Below are positions 34,820 through 43,465 of a stretch of 64,000 nt of DNA, one piece after another. The position numbers were made by a program, and so were the translations under genes. The notes under the pieces are model-generated. The model searched no databases. It saw nothing but the letters and a program-made list of their open reading frames with translations, and was not told the origin of the DNA. Position 1 is the stretch's first letter; every line of letters begins with the position of its first letter. Origin of the DNA: Mucilaginibacter sabulilitoris (GTDB taxonomy: Bacteria > Bacteroidota > Bacteroidia > Sphingobacteriales > Sphingobacteriaceae); the NCBI RefSeq assembly GCF_034262375.1, contig NZ_CP139558.1, forward strand, positions 1,984,001-2,048,000, in the 5' to 3' direction.

Positions 34820-35097
34820 GACCTGCAAATGGTGGTGATGTCCGCCCCGACGATGCTAGCCGCCTGACGCTGGATCGCCATGATCTTCCCGCCGATTGAG
34901 ACCGGTATCCGGCACCACAACTGCTACAGCGTATCGGCAACGCCTGGCTGACATCAGGACAATCATTGCTCTTTGAGATACCCTGTGCACTTGACCCAAA
35001 TGCTCAAAATGTGTTGATCAATCCCGTGCACGTTGAAATAAAGGACCTCAGCATTGATCTCATCACACCCTTTCGCTTTGATGAGCGGTTACTATGA
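34816..35097 (+). pseudogene. 5'-truncated, broken copy of a RES-domain toxin gene
   Basis: Nearly identical over about 280 bases to 52702-52976. It begins abruptly at CCATGACCTGC, so the N-terminal 57 or so codons are missing. Relative to the other copy it has lost one C in the run at 34845-34848 and has TGA (34897-34899) in place of a Trp codon. Its C terminus, however, is intact: NVLINPVHVEIKDLSIDLIT and then PFRFDERLL to a TGA. RES toxins degrade NAD+; this copy cannot be made. Confidence 0.85.
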
Positions 35098-35466
35098 TTA
35101 TTATAATTATAAATTTTTTTTTCCATCGATAAATTTGGGGTGTAGATTATCCAACACGTTTCCGGTTAGATTGAAATTAAAGCCGAATGTGTCAAGTTTA
35201 CCTTCTTCTATAGGGATTTCACTATGGGGCTTTGGCTATACTGATTATAGATTTTCCTACGTGGGAAATATCGTATAGTAATGGATATTCAATGCCGTCA
35301 ACCGAGACAAGTTGGAAGTATCACGGGCGTTTTGGCTGAACTTTCGAAGGTATTTGAGCCGTTCGCAGTGGGGGCAGTTGGTTTGGACCTTTGGGTTTAT
35401 GTGGGTGGGCCATGGAGATTTGCTAGGGGTTTGATTTTAAATAACTGACGGGCCAATAAAGGAGGC
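35098..35466. other. Gene-poor spacer after the RES fragment
   Basis: No recognisable gene. A 55-codon ORF at 35281-35448 (+) reads MDIQCRQPRQVGSIT and ends in a glycine/tryptophan-rich tail; it has no known motif and may be a relic. The first 30 bases are almost pure A/T. Confidence 0.35.
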
Positions 35467-35943
35467 TTAAGCAGCCTCCAATATTCCGATCGCTTCTTCG
35501 TTGCCTTGCTGAGCGGCCAGGTCAAACACCGACATTCCGCGACTGTCCAGTATGGTTTTGTCCGCACCATGCTCCAGCAGGATTTTTAACAGGTCGTTCC
35601 GGCCGAACATGGCGGCAAACATCAGGGCGGTACCGCCGTTTCCTTGTTGCAGATCAGGATCGGCACCATGTTCCAGCAGCAGTTTTGCAATATTGGGATA
35701 GCCTTTAAAACAAACACCCATGAGGGCGGTATTGCCACCAAAATCTGAAGCGTTAACGTTGGCTCCGGCATTCAGCAACAGTTCAGCTGAAGCTATTTGA
35801 TTGTTATAGCAGGCGATAATGAGAGGTGTATAGCCTTTTTCGTCTTTAGCGTTCAGGTCCGCGCCTTGCGCGATCAGGGTTTGAAGTGCTTCCAGGTCAC
35901 CGGACCGGGAGGCGCTAATCAATTGCATGATGTTTATTTCCAT
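35467..35943 (-). CDS. Ankyrin-repeat protein linked to catalase
   Basis: 158 residues made of about four ankyrin repeats: SGDLEALQTLIAQGADLNAK, GYTPLIIACYNNQIASAELL, GNTALMGVCFKGYPNIAKLL and GTALMFAAMFGRNDLLKILL. No signal peptide, so cytoplasmic or peripheral. It starts within the catalase stop codon (TAATG overlap), which implies coupled translation. Ankyrin genes beside catalases are known from pseudomonads, where the ankyrin protein is needed for full catalase activity; a similar helper role is inferred. Confidence 0.9.
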   Translation of the reverse strand: MEINIMQLISASRSGDLEALQTLIAQGADLNAKDEKGYTPLIIACYNNQIASAELLLNAGANVNASDFGGNTALMGVCFKGYPNIAKLLLEHGADPDLQQGNGGTALMFAAMFGRNDLLKILLEHGADKTILDSRGMSVFDLAAQQGNEEAIGILEAA

Positions 35944-38138
35944 TAGGCGGGTATCAGTCTTGGTTTTTCCCGTTCCCAGAAACGGTGCTGCTTAATTGCA
36001 TGGATAAAGCTACTCGTTAGTCTTTTCAGATCGCCGCCCACTATTATGCCTTCGTCGTGCGCTGTTTTTTTGCGAAAATAGGTAGCTTCTAAAACCTGTA
36101 CGGCGTCTTTATACGCCGCAATGGCTTTGCAATGCTTGAATGCTTCGTTCAGGAAATGCACCGCATTGGCTTCGGCTTCTAAAGCTGCTGCGGCATTTTT
36201 GCCGCCTGCTACGTATACCGCGTCAAACAATACGGATGCCGCACCTAAAAAGCTTTGGTCAACCTCGATTTGCTCATTGTTTTCGGCTGTAATAAGGCCT
36301 TGCCTCGGTGCAATGACTTCAACCACTGCGCCTTCGGCTTCCAGTGCTTGTTTAACGGTGCTCAGCGAATTCGCATCCACGCCGTCAGCTGCCAGTATAG
36401 CGACCTTACGGCTTTTGATCGTGTTTTTAATAGTGTTTGCCATGCTTAGCGCATCCGATTTGGCCAATGAACCATCGATTTGCACGGACTGGTAATCAGC
36501 CGGATCACCATCTGCGGGAATACTTTGGTTAGTTGGCAGTTCATCGTCTGCAGGTACATGCAAGCCTAGCCCAAAGGCGACTTGAGCTGCTAATCCTTTA
36601 TCGATCTGTTTTAGGATACCCAGCATCCTTATGCGGATAGCTACCGTTTTCACTTTACCTAACTCGAAAGTTAGCGCGTCTATCAAATGGTTTTTCTCGG
36701 AGTCAGACTGGCTGTTAAAAAATAAGCGGGCCTGGCTGAAGTGGTCAAAGAAGCTCTTGTTGCGCACACGCAGTTTTCGGGCTTCGATGCGTTCGCGGTA
36801 GCTGACAAAACCGCCGGCGGTTTCTTTTACTTGCTGCGGGGCGTTATGGCCGAGCGAGTTGGGATTGTAGCTGGTTTTACCTTTATTAATGGTTTGGCGC
36901 ATAAAGCCATCGCGCTGGTTATTGTAAACCGGTACGATGGGGCGGTTGATCGGGATTTCCTGGAAGTTGGGCCCGCCTAAACGGGTAAGTTGTGTATCGG
37001 TGTAGGAAAACAAACGGCCTTGTAATAATGGGTCGTCCGTAAAATCTATGCCTGGAACGATATGGCCTAAGTGGAAAGCGATCTGCTCTGTTTCAGCAAA
37101 GAAATTATCCGGGTTTCGGTTCAGGGTCAGTTTACCCACGCGCTGCACGGGCACCAGTTCCTCGGGCACTAGTTTGGTCGGGTCAAGTAGGTCAAAATCA
37201 TATTTGAACTCATCTTCTTCCGGAATGATTTGCAGTCCCAGTTCCCATTCCGGGAAGGCACCGCTTTCGATAGCATCCCAAAGATCGCGGCGGTGGAAGT
37301 CCGGATCTTTACCTGAAATATTCTGCGCTTCGTCCCAGGCTACTGAATGAACTCCTAAGAGTGGTTTCCAGTGAAATTTAACGAAACTGGCTTTGCCCTC
37401 CGCATTGATCAGGCGGAAAGTATGTACGCCAAACCCTTCCATCATTCTCAGGCTCCTTGGGATGGCCCGGTCGCTCATCGCCCACATGATCATGTGAGCT
37501 GATTCCGGCATCAGCGAAATAAAATCCCAAAAGGTATCGTGGGCTGAAGCCGCCTGCGGGATTTCGTTATCCGGCTCCGGTTTGACGGCGTGGATCAGGT
37601 CAGGAAACTTAACGGCATCCTGTATAAAAAATACGGGCATGTTATTGCCTACCAAATCGAAGTTACCCTGCCGGGTGTAAAAACGAACGGCAAAACCGCG
37701 CACGTCACGGGCCAGATCGGTCGAACCCCGGGAACCTGCCACGGTGGAAAAGCGTACGAATACCGGTGTTTCTAACCCGGTGTCATTCAGAAATTCTGCT
37801 TTAGTATATTCGGAGAGGGGCTTGTAAACTTTGAATACACCATGCGCCCCCGAACCGCGGGCATGTACGACACGCTCAGGAATGCGCTCGTGATCAAAAT
37901 GGGTGATCTTTTCCCGCAGGATAAAATCTTCCAGCAAGGTAGGCCCGCGGTCGCCGGCTTTTAAAGAATTTTGGTCATTATTAACGGGCAGACCGGTATT
38001 GGTATTCATTTGTTCACCGGAAGCATCAGCTGTGTGCGCCGCTAATTGTGTAGTTTTATCATTTTCAGGTTGAGGCGCCAGCTTTTTATCGATGGCTGCT
38101 TCGGTTCCGAGTTTGGGTGATGGTTTTGTTTTGGCCAT
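35943..38138 (-). CDS. katE: Large-subunit catalase (KatE/HPII type)
   Basis: 731 residues: long N-terminal extension (about 1-60), heme catalase core with catalytic His92 in RVVHARGSGAHG, Asn in VGNNMPVFFIQD near 165, and the proximal heme Tyr motif RLFSYTDTQLTRLGGPNF near 375. A C-terminal flavodoxin/DJ-1-like domain (about 555-731, KVAILAADGVDANSLSTVKQ) marks the large-subunit clade. It breaks hydrogen peroxide to water and oxygen. Middle gene of a DUF892-catalase-ankyrin operon with TAATG overlaps on both sides. Confidence 0.96.
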   Translation of the reverse strand: MAKTKPSPKLGTEAAIDKKLAPQPENDKTTQLAAHTADASGEQMNTNTGLPVNNDQNSLKAGDRGPTLLEDFILREKITHFDHERIPERVVHARGSGAHGVFKVYKPLSEYTKAEFLNDTGLETPVFVRFSTVAGSRGSTDLARDVRGFAVRFYTRQGNFDLVGNNMPVFFIQDAVKFPDLIHAVKPEPDNEIPQAASAHDTFWDFISLMPESAHMIMWAMSDRAIPRSLRMMEGFGVHTFRLINAEGKASFVKFHWKPLLGVHSVAWDEAQNISGKDPDFHRRDLWDAIESGAFPEWELGLQIIPEEDEFKYDFDLLDPTKLVPEELVPVQRVGKLTLNRNPDNFFAETEQIAFHLGHIVPGIDFTDDPLLQGRLFSYTDTQLTRLGGPNFQEIPINRPIVPVYNNQRDGFMRQTINKGKTSYNPNSLGHNAPQQVKETAGGFVSYRERIEARKLRVRNKSFFDHFSQARLFFNSQSDSEKNHLIDALTFELGKVKTVAIRIRMLGILKQIDKGLAAQVAFGLGLHVPADDELPTNQSIPADGDPADYQSVQIDGSLAKSDALSMANTIKNTIKSRKVAILAADGVDANSLSTVKQALEAEGAVVEVIAPRQGLITAENNEQIEVDQSFLGAASVLFDAVYVAGGKNAAAALEAEANAVHFLNEAFKHCKAIAAYKDAVQVLEATYFRKKTAHDEGIIVGGDLKRLTSSFIHAIKQHRFWEREKPRLIPA

Positions 38139-38686
38139 TATGCTTCCTCCGCCGCTTTATAGTTGATGTCGTCCTCCGCCACTTCGGTTAATTTTTCGTC
38201 GGCTGCTTTTTCCTCGGTTAGGGTTTGGTACAACAGTTCCGCAACATCGTCCAACCCCAGGGTCTTAGCCAGTTGGGTCAGGCCGCCATAGGTGGCGATC
38301 TCATAATGCTCAACTTTTTGGGAAGCCAGTATAATGCCAACATCGCGTGTAGCTGTGCCGGCTTCCGTACTTTCAATGATACCTTCGCCTTCTTTGGACA
38401 AGCCTTCCATCGCGTCGCATTTCTGCGCCTGCACTTTTTCGCCTAATATGTCGAATACCTGTTCCAGCCGGCTGACATGGACCTTGGTTTCTTCCAAGTG
38501 CTTGCCAATCGCGTTGACCAGGGATTTCGATGTCGCAGCCAGCTGCATCTCAGGCAGCGTTTTTACCAGATGGTTTTCCGCCCAATAGATATCTTTGATG
38601 CCGTCTGTAAATAACTCCAATAAGGCCGGTTCAGCCTTCGGTGATGTTTTAGTACTGAATTGAGGTTCCCCTGTTTCCTTGCTCAT
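38138..38686 (-). CDS. DUF892 (YciE/YciF-type) ferritin-like protein
   Basis: 182 residues. Four-helix ferritin-like bundle: LLELFTDGIKDIYWAENHLV (helix 1, with the E-x6-Y-x2-E/H iron-ligand pattern), LVNAIGKHLEETKVHVSRLE (helix 2), ILASQKVEHYEIATYGGLTQ (helix 3), LAKTLGLDDVAELLYQTLTE (helix 4). Proteins of this family respond to stress and may bind di-iron. First gene of the peroxide-stress operon; its stop overlaps the catalase start. The divergent M13 peptidase begins 180 bases away. Confidence 0.9.
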   Translation of the reverse strand: MSKETGEPQFSTKTSPKAEPALLELFTDGIKDIYWAENHLVKTLPEMQLAATSKSLVNAIGKHLEETKVHVSRLEQVFDILGEKVQAQKCDAMEGLSKEGEGIIESTEAGTATRDVGIILASQKVEHYEIATYGGLTQLAKTLGLDDVAELLYQTLTEEKAADEKLTEVAEDDINYKAAEEA

Positions 38687-38866
38687 AAGTAGTGTTGATT
38701 GTAATAGATTGTGTTTATTGAAACATACCGCTTGTGCGATTGTTTCTTTTATTTTCTTTTTAATTTAATTTTTAAACTTTGAAATATGATTAGCACCTGC
38801 TCCTGGTGATCAGCGCATGTCCCTCATGTCACCCGGATTTGTTACATTTAGCCAAATCTTTACTTT

Positions 38867-40885
38867 ATGAAAAAAATATCTGGCTTGTGTTTAACGGTTG
38901 CGCTTTTCAGCATGTGGCATGTTTCGAATGCGCAGCAGAAGCGTTTTGTTGATGTGGCCGGATTGGACCCTTCGGTTAAGCCGGGCGACAATTTCTTTCG
39001 CTATGTCAACGGGCGCTGGTATGATACCGTGAAGATCGATAATGACCAGGCCGGTGTGGGTTCTTACTCGTTTTTGAACATTCCGCAAAAACGCCTGCTG
39101 CAAAATATCCTGGACAGCGTTTCAAAATCTGAGAATACGATGGGCAGTATCGGACAGCAGGTGGGTGATTTTTATGCTTCCGGCATGGACATGGCAACGA
39201 TTAACGGCAGAGGTTACGGACCTGTAAAACCTGTTTTAGCTCGTATTGATGCCATTCGTAATGTATCCGGCTTAATGAAATTCCTGGCGGACGAGATGAA
39301 AACCGGGAACGGTTCGCTGGTCAGTTTCGGCATTGCTCCCGACAATAAAAACAGCAGCCTCAATATCGCCCACGTTTACCAGGGCGGCACGGGCCTACCC
39401 GAAAAAAGCTATTACTTCAAAACCGATTCGGCTACGCTGCATGTACAAGCGGCCTATAAAACCTACCTCCGCGCTTTGTTTCAATTAACCGGCAATAGCC
39501 CTGGCACCGCCGCCGAAAACGCGACGATCACCTATGATATTGAAAAGCAACTGGCTGATGCAAGTAAAACAAATATCGAACTGCGCGATGTGCATGCGAA
39601 TTTTAATAAGGTTGGGGTGACCGGTATCAATAAGATACAAGCAAATATCGCCTGGTCAGATTTTCTAGCCGGAATCGGCGCCACCACAGATTCCATTGAT
39701 ATGGCCCAGCCTGCTTATTATGACAAGCTGAACATGATGCTGAAGTCCGTTGGCCTGAATAGCTGGAAAATCTATTTAAAAGCCGCGACCCTTCAAAATT
39801 ACGCTGATAAACTCAGTCAATCCTTCGTTGACGCGTCGTTTGCATTTAATAAAGTATTGTCCGGGGAAGATGCACAAAAAACGCGCAGACAGCTCATGAC
39901 GGCGAATGTCGATGCCTATTTAGGCATGGCTTTAGGGCAACTCTACGTTAAGCGTTATTTTAATGAAGATGCCAAAAAACGCGTATTGAGCCTGGTCAAC
40001 AACCTGCAAAAAGCTTTTGAGAACCGGATCAACCAGCTGGACTGGATGAGCGACAGCACTAAACAAAAAGCGAAAGAAAAGCTTTATACCATTATCAAAA
40101 AGATAGGCTACCCGGATAAGTGGCGAAACTATGATAAGGTACAAATTAACCGAAGCCAGTTCTTTGAAAATATCCTGTCATTAAATAAAAATGATTTCCA
40201 ATATGAACTCGCCAAGCTGAATAAACCTGTTGACAAAACCGAATGGCAAACCACGCCCGCTACGGTGACTGCTTATTATAATCCGCCGGTTAATGAGATC
40301 GTTTTCCCCGCGGGTATTTTACAGTACCCTTATTTTGATTTTATGGCGGATGACGCCATCATTTATGGCGGCATTGGGATGGTGATCGGCCATGAGATGA
40401 CCCATGCATTTGATGACCAAGGCGCGCAGTACGATAAAGAGGGTAACGTAAAAAACTGGTGGACGAAGGAGGACTTCCGTAAATTTAAGGAAAAGACCAC
40501 ACAGCTGGCTAACTTATACAGTACGTTCACCGTGCTCGATACCGTTCATATCAAAGGCTCCCTGACCTTGGGCGAAAATACCGCCGATAACGGAGGCGTG
40601 GCGATCGCTTATGACGCGTTCAAAATGACCGAACAGGGAAAAAGCGCCGATAAGATCGATGGATTTACTCCGGACCAGCGTTTCTTTCTGTCGATAGCCA
40701 GGATTTGGCGGGTCAAGACAAGAGATGCCTTTCTTCGTACCTATGTCAACACCAATCCGCATTCGCCAGCGATGTGGCGGGTGAACGGCCCTTTAATGAA
40801 TTTCGCACCTTTCTACCGGGCATTTAATATACAGCCCGGCGATAAAAACTATAAACCGGAGGAACAAAGAGTAAGGATCTGGTGA
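38867..40885 (+). CDS. M13 (neprilysin/PepO) family zinc metallopeptidase
   Basis: 672 residues with a signal peptide (about 1-22, ending VSNAQQ), so periplasmic or exported. N-terminal M13 domain (DPSVKPGDNFFRYVNGRWYD), then the catalytic domain: substrate-binding VTAYYNPPVNEIVFPAG (Thr in place of the usual Asn of NAYY), zinc motif HEMTH at 509-513 with Glu510 catalytic, third ligand Glu570 and Asp574 in GENTADNGG. It ends with the family C terminus containing RVNGPLMNFAPFYRAF and the last residue Trp. It cleaves oligopeptides. Stands alone, divergent from the catalase operon. Confidence 0.95.
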   Translation: MKKISGLCLTVALFSMWHVSNAQQKRFVDVAGLDPSVKPGDNFFRYVNGRWYDTVKIDNDQAGVGSYSFLNIPQKRLLQNILDSVSKSENTMGSIGQQVGDFYASGMDMATINGRGYGPVKPVLARIDAIRNVSGLMKFLADEMKTGNGSLVSFGIAPDNKNSSLNIAHVYQGGTGLPEKSYYFKTDSATLHVQAAYKTYLRALFQLTGNSPGTAAENATITYDIEKQLADASKTNIELRDVHANFNKVGVTGINKIQANIAWSDFLAGIGATTDSIDMAQPAYYDKLNMMLKSVGLNSWKIYLKAATLQNYADKLSQSFVDASFAFNKVLSGEDAQKTRRQLMTANVDAYLGMALGQLYVKRYFNEDAKKRVLSLVNNLQKAFENRINQLDWMSDSTKQKAKEKLYTIIKKIGYPDKWRNYDKVQINRSQFFENILSLNKNDFQYELAKLNKPVDKTEWQTTPATVTAYYNPPVNEIVFPAGILQYPYFDFMADDAIIYGGIGMVIGHEMTHAFDDQGAQYDKEGNVKNWWTKEDFRKFKEKTTQLANLYSTFTVLDTVHIKGSLTLGENTADNGGVAIAYDAFKMTEQGKSADKIDGFTPDQRFFLSIARIWRVKTRDAFLRTYVNTNPHSPAMWRVNGPLMNFAPFYRAFNIQPGDKNYKPEEQRVRIW

Positions 40886-40928
40886 AACGGGAAATAGGGT
40901 TACATCGCGTTTTTACTATTTTCGCGGC

Positions 40929-41183
40929 ATGAAGAATTTTTTAATAGAGGAGGAGGGGCACAGCCTGAAATTTATTTCCATGAACCGGAGAAAGGTACAG
41001 CTGTTCCAGGTCTATGTAACAGTCGACGGACAGCAAAATCGTTTCCACATGCAGGTGGATGAAAGCTCCGGAGCGTTTTACATCACGGATAAGGCGCACT
41101 GCCCGCCGGTCTTTCATCAATGCGAAAAGCTGTTCAGCGATGCGATCAAGAACTACGGTGTAGCCGATAAGATGCCGACGTAA
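40929..41183 (+). CDS. Small hypothetical protein (84 aa)
   Basis: Starts MKNFLIEEEGHSLKFISMNR. It looks like a small beta-rich fold (RRKVQLFQVYVTVDGQQNRF, then HMQVDESSGAFYITDKAHCP) with a C-terminal helix. No signal or membrane segment. Forty-three bases after the peptidase stop, so possibly co-transcribed. I do not recognise the family. Confidence 0.55.
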   Translation: MKNFLIEEEGHSLKFISMNRRKVQLFQVYVTVDGQQNRFHMQVDESSGAFYITDKAHCPPVFHQCEKLFSDAIKNYGVADKMPT

Positions 41184-41480
41184 AGCTGCTCCGGGGAATG
41201 ATCAAGTAAAAGTGTTCACAGACCACTACATGGGTGTATAGTAATCTACACTTCTATGAAAAAAAATTTCTTTTTGAGAAATTCAAAACAGGCAAAGTGT
41301 GCAAAAAGAAGGGTGCTATTGAATTATTTAATTGGGAGAAGCCGAAGCGCCGGCACCGGAGTAAGACGATCCTTCGTTTTCAGGCCCGGTTGGCATTGTC
41401 ATTGTGTTAGTGACAGTACCTGCAAAAAACGACATTTGCGGCGATGATAACGGGTATTCACTCTTTAAATCAACCCCAAT
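41184..41480. other. Spacer without a supported gene
   Basis: About 300 bases. Short open frames exist on both strands (41256-41447 +, 41328-41519 -), but neither has a recognisable motif or convincing start. The minus-strand one ends in a Gly/Ala/Ser-rich tail. Confidence 0.35.
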
Positions 41481-41820
41481 ATGGAACCAACATCTACATC
41501 TTTTCTCATTATTGATCAAATCAAACAGTATCTTGAAATAAAGATCAGGTTATTAAAATATGAGGGCATCGATAAAGCAAGCGGAATTATTGCTGAATTG
41601 ATCACGGATCTGATTGTCGTCGTTCTTGTGTTGCTGGCCTTTCTTTTTTTTTACCGTTACGCTGGCGTTGTTGGCAGGGCACCTCCTTAGGTCTTATTGG
41701 GCCGGATTCGGGTGTGTCACGTTGCTTTATGTAATCCTGGTCATAGCGGCAAGGGTGTTAAAATCGACGCTGCAAAATTCATTCATCCGGATGTTGATCC
41801 GTAAGACATTTAACACATGA
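41481..41820 (+). pseudogene. Phage-holin-family-like membrane protein split by a frameshift in a T9 run
   Basis: The ATG at 41481 opens MEPTSTSFLIIDQIKQYLEI and runs through IRLLKYEGIDKASGIIAELI into the first membrane helix LIVVVLVLLAFLFF. In the nine-T run at 41644-41652 the frame is lost. In the next frame the protein continues TVTLALLAGHLLRSYWAG, a second helix CVTLLYVILVIAARV and the expected tail to a TGA at 41820. The joined product (about 112 aa) is a normal length for these holin-like envelope proteins of Bacteroidota. The lesion may be true, an assembly error or slippage. The stop overlaps the next start (ATGA). Confidence 0.65.
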
Positions 41821-42239
41821 AAGATATTGCCATTTCCAACAGAAGGGAACTCCGGTCGGAAATTCAACGGCTGAGCCTGCTCGATCATGAACATTTGGCA
41901 GCGCTCGGAAACCGATTCAGCAGCCCGGCAGCGATCTTTTCGGCTGCTGTGACTTTGTTCCCGAGATCCGCTGCCGCCCGGAGCATGAGAGACCAGGGGC
42001 TTTTTGGTCAGGATTTTTTTAGTTTGATATCGCGGTTTTTGATCCCGATAACACTGAATAAGACCTTATTCCGGCGCTCCGGTTTTATGGTGAAGTTGCT
42101 GGTCGGCTTGCTTTCCCAGAAAGTGGCGGGATATATAACGGATGACGCGGTTGAAAGAGTAATTAAGCAGGGCGGGTTGTTAATCGGAAAACTTTTCGCG
42201 AAAAAGGAACAGGAACCGGGAGACAGATATGAAAATTGA
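41817..42239 (+). CDS. Hypothetical protein next to the holin-like gene (140 aa)
   Basis: Starts MKDIAISNRRELRSEIQRLS, a polar helix, followed by an alanine-rich stretch and a moderately hydrophobic middle (FFSLISRFLIPITLNKTLF, VKLLVGLLSQKVAGYITDD). It ends in a Lys/Glu tail. Its ATG overlaps the stop of the holin-like gene, and it overlaps the next gene by 11 bases, so all three form one operon. Function unknown; the pairing of a holin-like protein with a small helical protein is typical of envelope-stress loci in this family. Confidence 0.6.
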   Translation: MKDIAISNRRELRSEIQRLSLLDHEHLAALGNRFSSPAAIFSAAVTLFPRSAAARSMRDQGLFGQDFFSLISRFLIPITLNKTLFRRSGFMVKLLVGLLSQKVAGYITDDAVERVIKQGGLLIGKLFAKKEQEPGDRYEN

Positions 42240-42495
42240 GGACGCGATCACCCGGAAAGCCAAACTCCCTTTCGCGATAAGCTTCAAGGGGCGCAAAATG
42301 AGAATTTATCTTGTTCCACAATTGCCATTGGATTTGGAAAAGTTTATCGAGCACCTTAAAGGCCATCGGGTGACGGACAAAACCGCATTATTATTCAGTA
42401 GCGATAAGCAGTTTACGGTTAAGGCAATAGCCATTGATAATGGTTGTACAACGATCCTGAATTATCAGGAGTTGGGGGACATCCTCATAAGTTAG
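42229..42495 (+). CDS. Small hypothetical protein (88 aa)
   Basis: Starts MKIEDAITRKAKLPFAISFK. Alpha/beta composition with RMRIYLVPQLPLDLEKFIEH-like strands and helices (the actual stretch begins KMRIYLVPQL), then LLFSSDKQFTVKAIAIDNGC. No membrane segment. The start overlaps the end of the previous gene by 11 bases, suggesting coupled translation. Not recognised. Confidence 0.5.
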   Translation: MKIEDAITRKAKLPFAISFKGRKMRIYLVPQLPLDLEKFIEHLKGHRVTDKTALLFSSDKQFTVKAIAIDNGCTTILNYQELGDILIS

Positions 42496-42514
42496 CCTGA
42501 GATCCGCTATCGAT

Positions 42515-42877
42515 TTACGCGCCGACGGTGCTAGATTTTGTCAAAGGTTTTATTTCTGTTTTTCGTAATTCTTCAAAAAGCTCAATCAGTTTATTCTGCA
42601 GACTGATCACTTCTGTTTCCCTGATCATCAATTGATGACTCAGTGTGTCTAGTTTGGAACCGGGTTTTTCCGGATGATCATCATTTTGGGTCAGCATCCG
42701 GGCCACAGTTGTTTCAAAAATAGCAGCGATTTGTTCCAGTCTCGACAGGTTGATGTCCGTAACGCCTGTTTCTATTTTGGAAAATGCCGGAATGGAAATA
42801 TCCAGCCGTTTAGAAACTTCTTCCTGGCTCCAGCCCTTCTCCCGGCGCAGGGCCCGGATGTTTTGTCCGATATTCAT
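42515..42877 (-). CDS. XRE-family helix-turn-helix regulator with C-terminal coiled coil
   Basis: 120 residues. The Cro/CI-type helix-turn-helix spans about 5-60 (NIGQNIRALRREKGWSQEEV, LDISIPAFSKIETGVTDINL). A C-terminal helix (about 85-110, ISLQNKLIELFEELRKTEIK) may form a dimerising coiled coil. It is convergent with the 88-aa gene and divergent from the DksA-like gene, so it may control its own promoter in the 182-base gap that follows. Target unknown. Confidence 0.85.
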   Translation of the reverse strand: MNIGQNIRALRREKGWSQEEVSKRLDISIPAFSKIETGVTDINLSRLEQIAAIFETTVARMLTQNDDHPEKPGSKLDTLSHQLMIRETEVISLQNKLIELFEELRKTEIKPLTKSSTVGA

Positions 42878-43059
42878 AGGTTAATAAATTTCATATTAAT
42901 TAAGGAATACAAATATAACGATAATTAAGTGCTTTGGCGTAAAATAGGTTACCATAAAAACACTGCTAATATTCGGAACAGGAGGGTACATCTGAATTGC
43001 AAACAGAATTTTCATAAAATGATTCCGGTTCGTGCCAACCATTTCCGGGCGTTATTGTT

Positions 43060-43452
43060 ATGGGTATCATGCAAGAAGAAATCGCTAAGACCAAATACAA
43101 CGACGCCGAGTTAAATGAATTCAGGACACTGATCAAAGGAAAGATCGACATAGCGCGTGAGGAACTTTATGAACTGGCCACCTCGCTGAGCGCCGCAAAC
43201 TCAAACGGCGATGAGGCAGCCATTGCAGGCAAGACGCTGGAGGACGGTTCGGCCACTTTTGAAAAAGAACAAACTAACCAACTGGCCGCGCGGCAGAAAA
43301 AGTTCATCGAGCAGCTGGAGGCCGCCCTGATCAGGATTGAAAACAAGACTTATGGCGTTTGCCGTTCGACCGGCACGCTGATACCGAAAGAACGCCTGCG
43401 CGCCGTTCCCCATACCACCCAGAGCATGGAAGCTAAACTTAAACAGGCATAG
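43060..43452 (+). CDS. TraR/DksA-family protein lacking most zinc-finger cysteines
   Basis: 130 residues; an ATG at 43069 (MQEEIAKTKYND) is an equally good start. A long helical hairpin (about 10-85, with FRTLIKGKIDIAREELYELA and QLAARQKKFIEQLEAALIRI) is followed by the DksA-type finger region YGVCRSTGTLIPKERLRAVP. Only one of the four expected zinc Cys remains; the last pair is replaced by HTTQSM. DksA-like proteins bind the RNA polymerase secondary channel and modulate stringent control. Cys-poor versions exist and still work. Followed after 13 bases by the DUF72 gene. Confidence 0.85.
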   Translation: MGIMQEEIAKTKYNDAELNEFRTLIKGKIDIAREELYELATSLSAANSNGDEAAIAGKTLEDGSATFEKEQTNQLAARQKKFIEQLEAALIRIENKTYGVCRSTGTLIPKERLRAVPHTTQSMEAKLKQA

Positions 43453-43465
43453 GCTCCGTCGACTA

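Noticed and set aside
41256..41519. Overlapping short ORFs on both strands before the holin-like gene
   Set aside because: They contradict each other, have no family match, and the minus-strand one runs into the start of the holin-like gene.
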